A program made the position numbers and the translations under genes. A DNA stretch of 64,000 nucleotides from the NCBI GenBank assembly GCA_030068145.1, contig JAPJBO010000174.1, positions 62,001 to 126,000 on the forward strand, given 5' to 3'. The stretch comes from Diplonema papillatum. Taxonomy: Eukaryota; Euglenozoa; Diplonemea; Diplonemida; Diplonemidae. Shown here piece by piece: positions 10,007-20,900 of the stretch. The notes under the pieces were generated by a model, which was not told the DNA's origin, searched no databases, and worked only from the letters and a program-made list of their open reading frames with translations. Position 1 is the stretch's first letter; each line of letters starts with the position of its first letter.

Positions 10007-11419
10007 ATGAACCGCAAAGGCGTCGAGGTGGCAGCGCTCGTTGCGCTGGTGTGGTTTATTTCGTGGCTGCTGTTGGATTCGGATGCTTTGCCCAACCAGC
10101 CGTGGTTCCCGGTGACGCTGACGTTCGTTGCTTCCATGCTCGGCGGGTTCGTGCAGAAGCTTCGCATTGGGTCGGTGGCCGTCCCGGGGCTTCTCGGCAT
10201 GATCCTCGTAGGCGCCATTCTGCGCAACTCCGGTGCTCTGGACGGGCTGAAGAGCACTTGGAATTCGTCGATTCGGACCCTTGCTTTGGGTGTGATCTTG
10301 ACTCGCGGCGGGCTCGTGCTCGACCTGAGCGTTCTGAGGTCTCAAGGAAGATCGGTATTGCTGCTGTCCGCTTTACCGTGCCTGGCAAGCGCCGTGACCC
10401 ACGCTTTAGTGGCGAAAGCTTTGACGGACATGCCTTGGGTCTGGTGCTTGATGCTCGGTTTCATCCTGGCCCCTGTCTCTCCAGCGGTGATTGTCCCGAA
10501 CTTGACGGAGCTGCAGGTGGGCAAATACGGCACCGCGAAAGGAGTCCCTTCGATGCTACTCGCGGCTACCGGGGTCGACGTCGTTGTCGCGGTGACCGGA
10601 TACGGCGTGTGCTACGGGCTCACCTTCGACTCGTCCGTCCCCATGTCCATTGCGAAGGGCCCGATCGGTATAGTCGGCGGCGTCATCATCTCGGTGATCG
10701 CGGCCTCCCTCTTCGCGAAGCTTTTTGATTCTCCCCTCCCCAGCGATGGGTTTAAAGCTGCTTCGTACCTCCTGGCCGGTCTTTCTTGCATGGTGGGGTC
10801 GTACAAGTACGGCTACTCGGGCGGCGGTGCACTGGCGACTATGCTTACGGGTGCCCTTCTTCGGAGGTGGACCAATTATGATCTTGGGTTGCTGACCAAT
10901 ACGTTGGCAGCCGCATGGGAGCTCGCAGCAAAACCTCTTCTGTTTGGGCTCATTGGAGCGGCCATTGATATGGATGTGATGACCGGGCAGGAGGTGTTGC
11001 ATGCCCTCGGTATCTTTGCTGCCGGGCTGGCGGTGCGCTTGGTTATGGTCCAGGTTTCGCTGCTGGGTACCAACCTGAACCTGAACGAGCGCATGTTCAT
11101 AATGCTTTGCTGGCTCGCAAAAGCCACGGTTCAAGCGGCGCTGGGTCCGAGCGTGCTGGACCACGTTCAAAAGCAAGGTGACGTGGATCCAGAGGAGGAG
11201 TCGTGGGGGCAGCAAATCCTGATCACGTCCGTGGTCGCCATCATTATCGCTGCGCCCATCGGCGCTGGGTGCATCGAGGTATCCACTCGTACCCTCACCA
11301 TGAGCCAACAAGAAGAAAGCAAAAAAAAAAAAAAAAAGAGAGAGAGAACCGTCGCTTCAAGATGCACACAAAAAACGAACGATTCGATAGCAGCAGAAGG
11401 ACCCGCTCCTTGCCGTTAG
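10007..11419 (+). CDS. SLC9B/NHA-like cation:proton antiporter, paralogue 2
   Basis: Tandem paralogue of the upstream gene, about 470 residues with the same architecture: LGVILTRGGLVLDLSVL, MPWVWCLMLGFILAPVSPAV, VPNLTELQVGKYGTAKGVPS and WLAKATVQAALGPSVLDHV (PKAT has become AKAT). The ion-binding helix reads TGVDVVVAV, so it shares the Asp-to-Val change at the second position. Start ATG at 10007 (GCGCACCATGAAC) matches paralogue 1 in position. After IEV the tail becomes Lys-rich, coded by an A16 run at about 11320, and a GAG|GTATCC donor-like site sits at the position equivalent to that in paralogue 1. The true C-terminus may therefore lie beyond an intron. No intron is needed within the membrane domain. 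Confidence 0.88.
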   Translation: MNRKGVEVAALVALVWFISWLLLDSDALPNQPWFPVTLTFVASMLGGFVQKLRIGSVAVPGLLGMILVGAILRNSGALDGLKSTWNSSIRTLALGVILTRGGLVLDLSVLRSQGRSVLLLSALPCLASAVTHALVAKALTDMPWVWCLMLGFILAPVSPAVIVPNLTELQVGKYGTAKGVPSMLLAATGVDVVVAVTGYGVCYGLTFDSSVPMSIAKGPIGIVGGVIISVIAASLFAKLFDSPLPSDGFKAASYLLAGLSCMVGSYKYGYSGGGALATMLTGALLRRWTNYDLGLLTNTLAAAWELAAKPLLFGLIGAAIDMDVMTGQEVLHALGIFAAGLAVRLVMVQVSLLGTNLNLNERMFIMLCWLAKATVQAALGPSVLDHVQKQGDVDPEEESWGQQILITSVVAIIIAAPIGAGCIEVSTRTLTMSQQEESKKKKKKRERTVASRCTQKTNDSIAAEGPAPCR

Positions 11420-13570
11420 TACACATCATGCGCCGATTTAGGGGCCACCAGCCTCCCAAAGATCATACTTGCAACAGCTAATATGAAGGATTGCCGTTAG
11501 CGAGTCCTGGTTAAATCGCAGATGCGGAATGTCTTATACTTATGAAGGTCGTCACAAGCTACAAGACACAGGCTTCAGGAACCTTCTGAAAGGGCACGAT
11601 CCGGAGTGAATAAAGGAGGTCAGAGCTTCGCGCGCCAAAGTCCTCCCTCGTCTTCCTGAGGAAGTCCAACGTGTAAGGCACCTTGCGTGGTGGTGTTCGC
11701 GACGATACAATTTTTTTACATAAGCGCCACCTTGAAAGGAAACGCTCGACGCGATGCTGCCCGACAACGAACAGAAGGGATCCCAAGTGCTGTAACTACC
11801 GAACCACGTGTTGAACGGACGTGAAGTCATGCGGGTCTACCCCTACACGACAAATCACACAAACACAACAGGTCAAAGTCCTGAGTGAGAAAGCAACACA
11901 CGGTGGCGTAAGCGAAGAACAAACTGCCGCTGGGGCCAGTTAAACTGGCTTCTTGAAAATGAAAGTTCAAATCTGAAAGTGTCAGGGGAAAGTGGGAACG
12001 CTCAGAACACCCGCCCACAGGTCTTTGGTACGAAGCTGCTCGAGCGAGAGGATCTGCTTGAAGGCGAGGACGAGACGCAGACTCAGGCCCCCATGGATGC
12101 TACTGTCGAAATCGAACGTCGGTCGGTTGCGACAAGCAGATACGGGGAATCTCACAGGACCTTAAGCCTGTACAAGAACTCGCCTGACTACCTGGACCCC
12201 GAAGATCCGTCGCACTGCCACGGGTCGCCGCCATACATCGCAGGATCTCCGGCGTCGTTGCCATTCGACGCCCGATCCACCCGCGACAGCGCATCCTAAC
12301 TACACCGAACTCCGCCGCGATGGTTCCGAGTAGACCGCCTGGATCTGCCGCGTGTCTCAGCACGTTTTCGCGCTGGGCGCCGTCGCATTCCGGCGGGAAA
12401 ACAGGGACAGGGGGAAAGGGAGAAAGAAGAACGAACGGGGGGAAAAGGCGTCGGGGGCTGTTTGCCGCTCTCCCTGCAAAACAGAACCTCGCGCAGAAAC
12501 CAGCATATTTTCCCCCCACCCCCACCTTCCCCCGCCGCACGCAATTGCGTGGTCATTCGCCGGCTTTCCAGACCACCGTATCGGTGACTCCCTGCGGCAG
12601 TCGCTTTCCGGAGCTGTTTCTCTTCTTGCACGATTGTCAGTCACAGTCGACAGGCACGGTTTAAAGGGTTCGCTCGTTTGTAATAAAGATTGTGCCGTTC
12701 TCCTTCTAGACTAGCTCCCGAACTTGAACGACCGTACTACGATTATTGTTACAGGAAGGCCTGGAGCTACGGCTGCGCATGCCAAGGTAAAACGAAAACA
12801 ACCAAAAAGTGTGAACTAGCACAAGATACTGTTGCCTTATCATTATACAGTTGACGCTGGTCGTCCGTTGTTTGGGTTAGTAGTGCAAACCCCTAACTCC
12901 GAAAAGGGGTTTTCGATCCGCAAGCGCCTGATGGCTCCGGCTGCTTCGGCAGTTCGACAACTACTACTGCATCCGACTGGGAGGAAATTCCTGCCTTCTT
13001 CTCCGGAAGACGTCTTTTCCTTTGCATAATTTCCCCCGCAAAGCGCGAGATGCCCACAGTGCTCGCCAAGAACCCGGCGGCGTGTCCCGCTGGGATGTCA
13101 CCGGTACGGCTTGCAATGTTGAGAACATGAGAAGCTCGCGCACATGCGGCGCATCACGTCCTGATTCAAGCAGACGGAAGATCCCCCGTCGGAACGCCCC
13201 GAGTAGCGCCTACATTGACGCCAACAGCTACCGTCCACTTGCTGGAGCAAGCAGAAAAAGTAAGGAGACCAGATACTCTCACGAGTACGGAGAGGTGATC
13301 CTGGTCGTCATTCCGTCTGTCTCTCTTCCTGATGGAAGCATTGGGCCGAGCGAAGAACAACCCGGTAAAGCGTCCAAATCGGCGCACGAATGCACTATTC
13401 GGCAGCACAGTTTTGGCATCCATCTCCTGCCCAGTGTCGGACCCGGTCGCGATCTGCGCGTGGCGAGCCCTCATGTTCAATCACTGCAATAATAGGCAGG
13501 CCAGGCACGGCCACACACGGCCACACACCTACACCTCACCCAACCCCCCGAAACTTCGCCGTCGCACGTT
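11420..13570. other. Intergenic region with one R3 repeat and weak ORFs
   Basis: Holds repeat R3 at 11752-11918. The open frame 12019-12299, after an acceptor-like CCCGCCCACAG at 12008-12018, translates to an acidic Ser-rich stretch (KLLEREDLLEGEDETQTQ), but it has no in-frame ATG before 12091 and no recognisable domain. AATAAA occurs at 12682. A 156-codon frame at 13022-13492 is also unrecognised. I cannot support a gene here. Confidence 0.5.
11752..11918 (-). repeat. Dispersed repeat R3, copy 1 (inverted relative to 36917-37083)
   Basis: About 167 bp whose reverse complement matches 36917-37083 almost base for base, including TCAGGACTTTGACCTG and the GGGTAGACCCGCATGA segment. The two copies lie in opposite orientation about 25 kb apart; copy 2 is inside the methyltransferase intron. 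Confidence 0.9.
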
Positions 13571-13572
13571 TT

Positions 13573-13671
13573 TTTTTATCCGCCGTAGTAGTACGGGATA
13601 GTAGTGGGGCGACCGGATACTCCCCGGAGAGATGGTCCCTGCACTCTAACTCGTCTCTCTCTCTTTATTTT
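13573..13671 (+). repeat. Dispersed repeat R1, copy 2
   Basis: Core CCGCCGTAGTAGTACGGGAT ... ACCGGATACTCCCCGGAGAG ... TGCACTCTAACTCGTCTCTC. Its CT-rich tail runs straight into TIR element M1 at 13672. This copy and the one at 24286 share the GTAGTAGTACGGGA variant, so they form a subfamily. Confidence 0.85.
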
Positions 13672-13890
13672 TGTATAAGCACCTGCTTTGTAGGAAATGC
13701 TTGAGGAGACTGCCAGTTGCGAAAGATCGAAGGAGGTTAATGTGCTGTAGCCCACACGAAACACAGGTAAATCTGGGTTTAGTGGTGGGCGTAAGCGTTC
13801 AACAAAAAAGACCCACTTTGTAGTTGTGTTGTTTTCTCCCCCTCCAGCCTCCGTCGAAATGAGCACAAGGCAGTCCCTCGAGTATTTTTT
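13672..13890 (+). mobile_element. TIR element M1 (MITE-like), copy 1
   Basis: About 219 bp. The left end GAAATGCTTGAGGAGACTGC is an imperfect inverted repeat of the right end GGCAGTCCCTCGAGTATTTT. The interior (GTGCTGTAGCCCACACGAAA, then AAAGACCCACTTTGTAGTTG) is shared with copies at 15503, 23377 and 62386. There is no coding capacity, so a non-autonomous DNA transposon is inferred. Just outside the right end, CTCGAGTATTTT pairs with GGAAATACTCGACG at about 13911, forming a hairpin. Confidence 0.75.
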
Positions 13891-15502
13891 GAGGAAACAC
13901 CTGCCCAGTGGGAAATACTCGACGTGGCCACTAGTCACGAATATCATGTACAGTGCGTAGCATGCCTGTGATTACCACCAATGCAACAAAAAAAGGGCAC
14001 GTGCTGGAGCCCAAACACAGAAATGTTGCTGGGTTAGGGGTGAAAGCGTTCGTTAGGAGAAGTCGACAAGACAAGTCGACCAATCTCTCTCTCTCTGAAC
14101 TTCTTACCTCGGGCTTATTTCGGACCGGCCGCGTTGCTGCCCTCAAACCTCGCACTCGTGTGCTTGCTAACAAGAAAGATAAACGGCAAACCAAGCTAGA
14201 CCACTAAACTGCACTACTTGTGCCACGAAAGATACAAATCCCGATACCATGCCGCATAAAGAACATGAGTCTGCAAAATAAAACCGCCCGAACAGTACAG
14301 TTTTTAGGGAGGGGAGTTGCTGTGTCCTTCGAGTATTTTCTGGAAGTAGGCAAGAGGATAGTCAGTACTTGGATCGGCTTTTACGCGAGAGTCAGCATCG
14401 AACGAATCCAAACCTGAACTGACATTTTCTCCTTTTCGTGAGAACGGTAAAGAAGAAAACAGGGATGATCGCCTTTCTTGTCTTAGACCGTCCAAATAGC
14501 TCCGACTTAGCTATCCTTGTTCTCTTTGTTTCAACTGCCCCGCTTCTAGCGTCACGCTGCTTGTCCTCGAGCAGCTGAAGCGTACTTGAGGGCGTTTGTA
14601 TCGACCTTTTTGCGCCGAAGTTCTTCCTCTGTCCCGTTCATTATACCTTTCCTCACCGTTGCCTTCCCTTCGAGTGTCTAGCCACAGCTCGGGAAAAGGC
14701 GTTTTCGCGAACGAAGCTCCGTCTCACTTCCTCACCTCCTGAAGTCGGTTTACACGATCGGAGGGAAAAGAATGAGGAAGGGTCTGCTACCCTCGGACAG
14801 TAATGTTTTGATATGTGTGTATCGCGTTATCTGTTGCAATGCCGGGGCCGGTGTAATACGTGATCGCATGGTTGCTGCAGTTTTCATAAATCCGGGCTTA
14901 TAGTCTGGACAGTGCGATGGGTTTTTGTGCGCTCGTACTCGACAAACACGCAAGATTTCTGCACTGCGGTACGTCCTACTTGATGTGTCTGCGGAGCGCA
15001 CGTCAGGCGCGCATCGATACATTACTATCTCGAGGGAAGGCGCCACTCGTCGCGTTTTCCTTTTTTTCTTGAATGAGCGTCTGTTTGTAGGAAATACTCG
15101 TGGAGGCCCGTGGCGAATTACCATGCAGACCGCCTGGTTGCGAATCGCAAGCAAATTGTGGTCTTCCCCGACCCCATGGAGGATATCGTGCTGCACCTCG
15201 CACACTAGCAACTGTTAGCGCACGACAATATTCATTTTTTTGGGTGCACAACCCACTTGTTATGCAAAGTAAACGTGTTCATACGAAATATGCCAGTGTG
15301 ATTGATCTCGGGGGTTTACCAGCTTTTCTGCAGCGACTGACCTTTAGAAGCCTTTATGTGGGCCCACTTTTCTGAAGCGACTGGCCTCGTATTTACGCGT
15401 TATTTCGCACGTGAAATCGTAGCTAGTGGGTCATTCGGGTTCGTTGAATCCCTCCGGCCTCCGTTGTAATGAGCGCCGTGCGGCGCCCTCCGAGTATTTC
15501 TT
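13891..15502. other. Intergenic region
   Basis: No gene supported. Isolated fragments related to the M1 ends occur here, for example TTCGAGTATTTTCTGGAAG at 14327 and TAGGAAATACTCGTGG at 15089, suggesting decayed element ends. Confidence 0.5.
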
Positions 15503-15721
15503 TTGTTTAAGCACCTGCTTTGTAGGAAATTCTTGAGGAAACTGCCAGTTGCGATAGATCAAAGGAGGTAAATGTGCTGTAGCCCACACGAAACACAGGT
15601 AAAAATGGGTTCTGTGGCGGGCGTGAGCGTTCAACAAAAAAAGACCCACTTTGTAGTTGTATTGTTTTCTCCCCCTCTAGCCTCCTTCGAAATGAGCACA
15701 AGGCAGTCCCTCGAGTATTTA
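15503..15721 (+). mobile_element. TIR element M1, copy 2
   Basis: Same structure and orientation as 13672-13890: left end GGAAATTCTTGAGGAAACTG, right end GGCAGTCCCTCGAGTATTT. Immediately left lies CTCCGAGTATTTC, matching the right end of another M1 unit, so two element ends abut and could form a hairpin. Confidence 0.75.
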
Positions 15722-17952
15722 TTCGGCATCTCTGCCCCAAGTGCAAAAGCGAGCGCGCCCCCGCGCTGCGAACGAAGTAAAACGCTGGCTCACGCGCTGT
15801 GCGGCAGGCGTGCTTTCACGTTCATGAGGGCGCACCACCACTCTCGGTCTGCGAGTGCCGTCTGCAAAGCTTCACCGGCAGCTGCTGGACGCCGGGTAAG
15901 ACGGGGGCGATTCTTCTCTAATATCCGATATCCGCTGACAGAGTGTTCTTCCGCATGCCGCAGACTGGAACCCGCGTCCGACCGAAGACGGAGCCGGCGA
16001 TGTTATTGCCGCACATCCTCGCGCTTGTTGCCTCTCGCACGTGTTGCTTTCGAGGAACGCCCCGTTGGAAGTTTAGCGGGCTCGGTCGGGCTGTACGTGA
16101 AACAACCCTTTATCGACTGGAAGATGCTTGGAGGTGGAGCTTTGGGGCAAGCCGCACGCAGGGTCACCCCAGTGCGCGAGCGGGGCTTTTGCTTTCTCCA
16201 ACTGTCACAACCCCAGCTTCCTTGTTGACTGAAAGCCTGACGGTTTTTCCGTGAACGGTAAAAAAAAAAAAAAAATGAAACACACAAAGACAAACCCCGC
16301 CCCTCGTCGTAACCCGTTTTAGCAGCATGTGGCGGGTGAGTTTCATCCCTTCTGCTGTGAACAAGAGAGAGTAGTCGGTGCAGCTACTCGTACCATGTAA
16401 AGCTGCCTCCTGCCTGCACAGCGAACCCCCTCCTCAGGCCTCACGGCGGATAAGAAATCCACACTCCGGAGCCACATCAACAGAGCTGATGTGTTTCCAC
16501 CCTGATTAAGACGCGACCCGATGCGATTGATACCGTCTTGCCGGCTTCACCAGTCGAATGCACCGGCTGTAGAAGACGAATGGATGGCCGGCAATGCAAA
16601 GGTCTTCTCTCCATATTCTGAAGCAGGCTTTCGGAAACCCTTCGCAAGGAGCTAGGGATGCGTGCAAAAAAACGATTTCTTGTCTGTCGGGCGGAGCGGG
16701 TGTGAGCCGGTCGTTCCGGTGTGTGTGAGCCAGTCCACCCTTATTTCTTGGACCTGCATCGAATCGTTAAATCACAGTCAATCAGCAGTCAATCACCGGC
16801 CATCATAGGTATCATAGCCTATCACAGGCAAACGTAGTGACTAATGCAGGCCATCGCTACAGATATTTTGCATTCTAACCTCAACGAGCATAGTTTATCA
16901 GCAGTCTATCAGCAGTCTAACAGCAGGGGGTGGACCGGCTCAGTGTTTTCCTTTCTTCCGAGACTAACATATATATCCGTCTGTTCTCTCCAGCTGTTTC
17001 TTTGGCTCCGCTCCCATCGCTAGCGCGAGAAACCCGGAAGGTCTTTTGGGGATCGGGTGAGCGCATCCGCGCGTTCTCACTCCGTTCCTCTTCCTTCTCT
17101 GGTTTTACCTCCTCTTCTTCTGCCGCATTGGTTCGGTTGTTTTCTTTCTCCCCCTTTTGACTGGCGTGCGCTCGCGTCTGCTCGTTACACGCGCGTACCG
17201 TTCGGCGAAGATGGCTCCAAACAGCGAACATTAACTCCAAAAAAATAAGGAATGTACTTGGTGTCGGTCACAAACAATCCCAAACATGGAACGGCAAAGG
17301 TTCAGTGCTGCGGAGACAGACAACCTGCTGCTTCACGCTTGTGTCGAGATGACGGAGGTTGCACAGAGCACGTGCCAGGCTTTTGATTGCAAGAACTCTG
17401 CTTGCCAGGTCTCGACGAGGTCCAGCCACAGATTCACAAAGAAATGAAGCCACACCCCCTTGCATACATCCTTCACGCACACCTCCCGCCACGGTCGCAA
17501 AGTTTGCAAGCTTGAGTAGAAAGAGAGAGAGAGAGAGAGAGAGGTTCAAGAAGGCCGACAGGCCCGAAAAGGCCCCGAGTAGGCCCAACGCGCACTGCCA
17601 AGTAGGCAGGCAGCCAAGCAGGCGATGTCGCGAACGAAGTAGCGGTGTCGAGGTAGGGCGAAACAGCAAAGCCACTTTCTCGTCTCGATACGGATATCAG
17701 GGAGGCGAAGCGGGCAGGCATGCGGAAGAAAGAAAAGAAGGTACTACAGCGCAATGCCAACCCAACGCACCAGAAGGACCCCCCCCCCCCCCCCCCCCCC
17801 TTCCCCCCTAAAAGCAAAAATCATTCCGCAACCCCAAAAAAAAGAAACGGAGGCGGCAGCAAGAAGAAGATAAATTTCGCGGCGAGCGCCGAAGTTCCAT
17901 CCGCGAGCCGAGGGGGGCAACGACCAAAAGCGAGCAACGAGGAGGCGAGCCC
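15722..17952. other. Intergenic region upstream of the zinc-finger/FYVE gene
   Basis: Holds element M2 (16726-16942). A 41-base segment at 17249-17289 (TGTACTTGGTGTCGGTCACA) recurs at 52564-52604. Simple sequence includes an A15 run at 16260, a (GA)n run at 17523-17543 and an 18-20-base C run at 17781-17800 in the probable 5' leader. Long frames at 15572-16228 and 17359-17811 have compositional-shadow translations and no recognisable domain. Confidence 0.5.
16726..16942. mobile_element. TIR element M2 (MITE-like), copy 1
   Basis: About 217 bp. Left end TGAGCCAGTCCACCCTT and right end GGGGGTGGACCGGCTCA are inverted repeats. The flanking GTG on both sides could be a 3-bp target duplication. 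The interior has short direct repeats (ATCAGCAGTC). A second element with the same ends is at 38562-38743. No coding capacity. Confidence 0.65.
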
Positions 17953-20900
17953 ATGATGCAAAACAACCCCCTGCCCCAGCAGCATTACGGCGGAGGGTAT
18001 CCGTCAGATCCCAACGCGGCCGGCTACGGCAACTACGGGTCGCAGCAGCAGAACAATGCTTTCGGAACCGCCGCGAACAAGACCGAGACGCTGGACGACA
18101 TCTTCGGCTCGATGCAGCCGGCTGCTGCGACGTCGACGCCTTCGACCAATCTAAGCGCGTACTCCGGAATGGGCGCCATGGCCGGAATGAGTCCCGCCAT
18201 GAGCAATATGGGCAACACGGGAAGCATGAACATTATGGATACAATGGGTCACGTGAACAACAACATGGGAAACATGGGCAATTTGGGTGACCAGGGCATG
18301 GGCGGCATGCTTGGTGGCGGGGTGCCATCTACCGCGTATTCTACGAATGGCCAGCTTCCCAATGCCAACAACTTTAATGGCGCCCATATGAACTACCCGA
18401 TGAACCCTGCGATCGGGTCGTCTGTTATGAGCAACGACTCGTCGACTGCGGGGAGGCACTTTGGATCGTCGGCAGGGAACGGCATCGGGTATCCGGATGT
18501 GGCCCTTGCTCACACCTCCCTAGCTACGCAACCCAGTTACTCATCGCAGCCCCATGCCGGTCTCGGGTACGGCGGTTTGCCGGAGAACAACTTGATGATG
18601 GGGCCCCTTGGCAACCAGGGGTACGGCGCGCCGTCGTCTCTTAACAACGCTGCGGCCGTCGGCAAGGCCCCCGTATCTGGCAACCTCTCGCACGCGCTCC
18701 TGCAAAGCTACCGGCTTTCGAACGACGGGGCGGCGATGGGCGGCGTGAACAGCGGAGCGGGGATGAATCCGGAGTTCGGCAGCGGGCCCGGGCTGTCGGG
18801 CAGTGTGCTGCCCGGGATCGGGCTCGGCGCGGCGGGGGGCATGGGCATGGGCATGGGCGGCGGCATCGGGAAGGCCGACACGTTGAACTCGCTGCAAAAG
18901 ATGCGGCAGGACATCCAACGGGAGAACGAGGAGCGCGAGCGGCAAGAGCTCGAAAGGGAGAGGCAGAGAGAGCGGGAGGCGGAGCGGCAGAGGGAAGAGG
19001 CGCGGAAGAAGGACGAGTGGACGTGCCCCGTGTGCACGCTGGGCAACCCGACCACGTCCGCCAAGTGCAACGCGTGCGAGACCCCGGCGCCCCCGGGCGC
19101 CTGCCGCCAGCCGCCCAAGTTCGACCCTTCGCAGTACCTCACCACCGCGCAGCAGCAGCACCTCGCCTCGCAAGGCGGCGCGTCGGCCGCGGGGTCTTCC
19201 TGGACCTGCAACAAGTGCTACCACTCTGCCAACAACGGTCACGAATGCCGGGTATGTCGTCCATGTTCCTTCGACTTCGGAAACACCACTACCACCGGGC
19301 GCCTCCCTTCGCAGATGATGTCTTCGAGGCACTTCTGTGGACTGGTTCAGAGAATTCCGCGAGAATTGCTGGAAACATGGAGGTTGTGTTAGTCTGGTAG
19401 TAATATCGGGAACGCTTAAGTTTTCATTTTTAGAGCCAGGTCAAGTGGCTACCGATTTCCCAAACTAAAGCATCAAGGCTTGGCGCACCTTGGGCTTGGC
19501 GCTCGCGCTGAACACAAGCTCGTCGAGACGGTCAGCCGCAGGGCAGAGCGGACGGGGTTGTGGCACTGTGCTGCCTCCGACTCAAGCTTTGCAAGCTGTG
19601 GTTAGCCGTCACGTTCCTTGACCAGGAGCGGCCTGTTTCTCTTTTTCTCTTCTTTCTTCTTCTTCGTGCTGCACCTGATTGGGGGGGGGGGCAGCCTGGA
19701 ACTTTGCTTGGCCCTTGACCCCCGCCTACGGTGAGGTCCTTTTTGGGGTTTTTTTTGGTGGCCTTACCAGCCTCACGACAATGGGGGGGGTCCGGGGGGC
19801 TTCGCCCCCCGGCGAACGGTACGGTACATGAGTTTGCTCGAAATGAGCGGTCCGGGGGCCACACCACTCGGCGACCCGTTCCAGCAGGTACTTTACGGTC
19901 GAATTGGGCAGGTAACGCTCGTGTAACGCTAGTTTACAGCCATACTTGGTATGTCACGCTCATGTAACGCTACGTTACAGTCGAATTTGACATGTCACGC
20001 TCGTGTCACGCTACTTTGGAGTCGAATTCGACATGTAACGCTCGTGTCACGCTACTTTACGGTCGAATTGGGCAGGTAACGCTCGGGTAACGCTAATTTA
20101 CAGTCATATTTGGTATGTCACGCTCATGTAACGCTACGTTACAGTCAAATTTGACATGTCACGCTCGTGTCACGCTACTTTGGAGTCGAATTCGACATGT
20201 AACGCTCGTGTCACGCTACTTTACGGTCGAATTGGGCAGGTAACGCTCGGGTAACGCTAATTTACAGTCATATTTGGTATGTCACGCTCATGTAACGCTA
20301 CGTTACAGTCAAATTTGACATGTCACGCTCGTGTCACGCTACTTTGGAGTCGAATTCGACATGTAACGCTCGTGTCACGCTACTTTACGGTCGAATTGGG
20401 CAGGTAACGCTCGGGTAACGCCAGTGAGCCTTGGCCAGTGGCGAACGAGGGTGGCAGGCTCGTCTACAAAGTGTGTCTGAGCCCTTCATGAGGTAGAGCC
20501 GATGAACATGCATGAGCTTCGAGTATTGTCTGCGCCTGTCCCGTGTTCCAGCGAGCATACCTTTCTGCAAAAACCTAGAGACAAGTCAATATCGAAAGCC
20601 CTGGTGAAGTTCAGACGTGCTGATGACTCGTCAAGCGAAGGACATTTCGTACCATAAACGGCTAACAGGACAATTCTGCTGGAAATCTCAGCTAGCTTGC
20701 CAAGCCAGCATCCCTTCTACCGTGCGCCGGATGGAGCCCTCCCGGACCTTCCCCTGTCACACAGCATCACGCGGCGTTAAAAGACCAATATCGACCGTCA
20801 CACAGCATCACACGACAACGTAACCAAGCCAAATTCGACCGTCACAAACCGCCAAATTCGACCGTCCCACAGTGTAAGCCTGTAAGGCCACCTGTTTGTT

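Noticed and set aside
15572-16228. 218-codon ORF following M1 copy 2
   Set aside because: It starts inside the repeat element, has shadow-like composition and no recognisable domain.
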